Assembly (NCBI RefSeq): GCF_900176485.1
Contig: NZ_FWYD01000017.1
Location: forward strand, 1 to 64,000
Length of the DNA: 64,000 nt
Reading direction: 5' to 3'
Source: Primorskyibacter flagellatus
Lineage (GTDB): Bacteria > Pseudomonadota > Alphaproteobacteria > Rhodobacterales > Rhodobacteraceae
Part shown: positions 63,091-64,000 of the stretch, one piece after another
Numbering within the stretch: position 1 is the first letter of the stretch
Layout of the letters: the number at the start of each line of letters is the position of its first letter
Position numbers and translations under genes: made by a program
Notes under the pieces: model-generated
Told to the model about the DNA's origin: nothing
The model's database searches: none
The model's input: only the letters and a program-made list of their open reading frames with translations

Positions 63091-64000
63091 ATGATTTTCG
63101 ACTATATCATTGTCGGCGCGGGGTCGGCAGGTTGTCTGCTGGCCAACAGGTTGAGCGGGGATCGCAACAATCAGGTGCTGCTGCTTGAGGCGGGCAAGGC
63201 AGATACCTATCCGTGGATCCATATCCCGGTCGGGTATCTTTATTGTATCGGCAATCCGCGTGCGGACTGGATGTACAAGACAGAGCCGGAACCGGGGCTG
63301 AACGGGCGCAGTCTGCTTTATCCGCGCGGAAAAACCCTTGGCGGATGTTCGTCGATCAATGGCATGATCTACATGCGCGGTCAGGCGCGGGATTACGATA
63401 ACTGGGCCGATCTGACCGGCGATGACGGATGGAACTGGGAACATTCTCTGCGCGATTTCATGGCCCATGAGGATCACTACAGGCTGGATGGCGGTGCCGA
63501 TCCGCACACCGGCGACAATAGCCGATTTTCGGACATGCACGGCCATGGCGGTGAGTGGCGCATTGAAAAGCAACGCTTGCGTTGGGATGTCTTGGACAGT
63601 TTCGCAGATGCGGCAGAGCAGACGGGCATTGCGAGGACCGATGATTTCAACAGCGGCGACAATGCGGGCGTCGGCTATTTCGACGTCAACCAGCGGTCCG
63701 GCTGGCGGTGGAACACATCGAAGGCGTTTCTGCGCCCGGCCAGGACGCGCCCCAATCTGACGATCTGGACCTCTGCGCAGGTCGAAAAGCTGACATTTGA
63801 AAAGGACGCGGATGGACAGCCGCGCTGCACAGGTGCCGTGGTAAATAAGGACGGCACAGCGGTTTCGGTCAGCGCCGCCCGCGAGGTGGTGCTGTCAGCG
63901 GGCGCAGTGAATTCCCCTCAGATCCTGCAACTGTCGGGCGTCGGTCCGGCAGGGCTGTTGCGCTCGCATGGTATTGACGTGGTGCTGGACGCGCCCGCCG
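63091..64000 (+). CDS. GMC oxidoreductase (choline dehydrogenase-like), cut by the window end
   Basis: The first 303 residues are visible. FAD binding is clear: [22 protein letters not shown] with the GxGxxG loop, then LLLEAG, and [24 protein letters not shown], the GMC signature 1. [20 protein letters not shown] is GMC signature 2. Family members oxidise alcohols, sugars or polyols with FAD. The C-terminal half with the catalytic His pair is outside the window. It lies about 160 bp after the lactonase and may act in the same pathway. The Shine-Dalgarno is GAGGCAGGT. Confidence 0.92.
   Translation, partial: MIFDYIIVGAGSAGCLLANRLSGDRNNQVLLLEAGKADTYPWIHIPVGYLYCIGNPRADWMYKTEPEPGLNGRSLLYPRGKTLGGCSSINGMIYMRGQARDYDNWADLTGDDGWNWEHSLRDFMAHEDHYRLDGGADPHTGDNSRFSDMHGHGGEWRIEKQRLRWDVLDSFADAAEQTGIARTDDFNSGDNAGVGYFDVNQRSGWRWNTSKAFLRPARTRPNLTIWTSAQVEKLTFEKDADGQPRCTGAVVNKDGTAVSVSAAREVVLSAGAVNSPQILQLSGVGPAGLLRSHGIDVVLDAPA

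Overview
The window is a GC-rich alphaproteobacterial chromosome segment, most likely from a marine or halotolerant member of the Rhodobacterales (Roseobacter/Paracoccus-like). This rests on the gene content: an ectR-ectABC-ask_ect osmolyte operon, TRAP and ChvE-type sugar uptake, a DUF3572-pleD pair, a metG with an unusual KMSKS region, and a long RTX-type secreted protein. Taxonomy is inferred from gene content only.

Region 1 (1-10.3 kb) is accessory. A four-gene minus-strand operon (154-4111) encodes a CD-NTase, an E2-E1 fusion (Cap2-like), a JAMM protease (Cap3-like) and a PD-(D/E)xK-like protein of the DUF6602 type. This is a type II CBASS-like anti-phage system with an unusual candidate effector. 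It is followed by an orphan 116-aa gene with its own terminator and a graveyard of broken mobile genes: IS30-like, IS3, a tyrosine integrase C-terminus beside tRNA-Trp(CCA), IS66 and IS110. The region ends at tRNA-Leu(CAG). A winged-helix/alpha-beta-hydrolase fusion protein sits within it.

Region 2 (10.3-24 kb) holds an NDUFA9-like SDR protein, an aldo/keto reductase, an unidentified polytopic membrane protein, and a GntR-FCD-controlled sugar-acid operon: TRAP binding protein, fused DctQM, a 40-aa membrane peptide, an IlvD/Edd dehydratase, an RraA-fold protein, a ketoglutarate-semialdehyde-type dehydrogenase and an HpaI-type aldolase. Region 3 (24-34.5 kb) has a 1938-aa modular RTX-like protein and the ectoine operon. 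Region 4 (34.5-46.7 kb) is mostly housekeeping: metG, modBC without modA, an aldo/keto reductase, an EamA transporter, Nudix, DUF983, an EF-hand protein next to an ECF sigma / putative anti-sigma / CnrX-Spy-like sensor cassette, a PleD-like diguanylate cyclase with a degenerate receiver, DUF3572 and a HAD phosphatase.

Region 5 (46.8-64 kb) is a double carbohydrate island. gbpR-like LysR diverges from chvE-gguA-gguB, an aldonate dehydratase and a galactose/arabinose-type 1-dehydrogenase. A second, oppositely oriented ABC importer operon ends in an SMP-30 lactonase and diverges from a NarL-type two-component system, an amidohydrolase-type lactonase and a GMC oxidoreductase cut by the window end. 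Together regions 2 and 5 supply uptake, oxidation, lactone hydrolysis, dehydration and aldol cleavage or semialdehyde oxidation for non-phosphorylative sugar catabolism.
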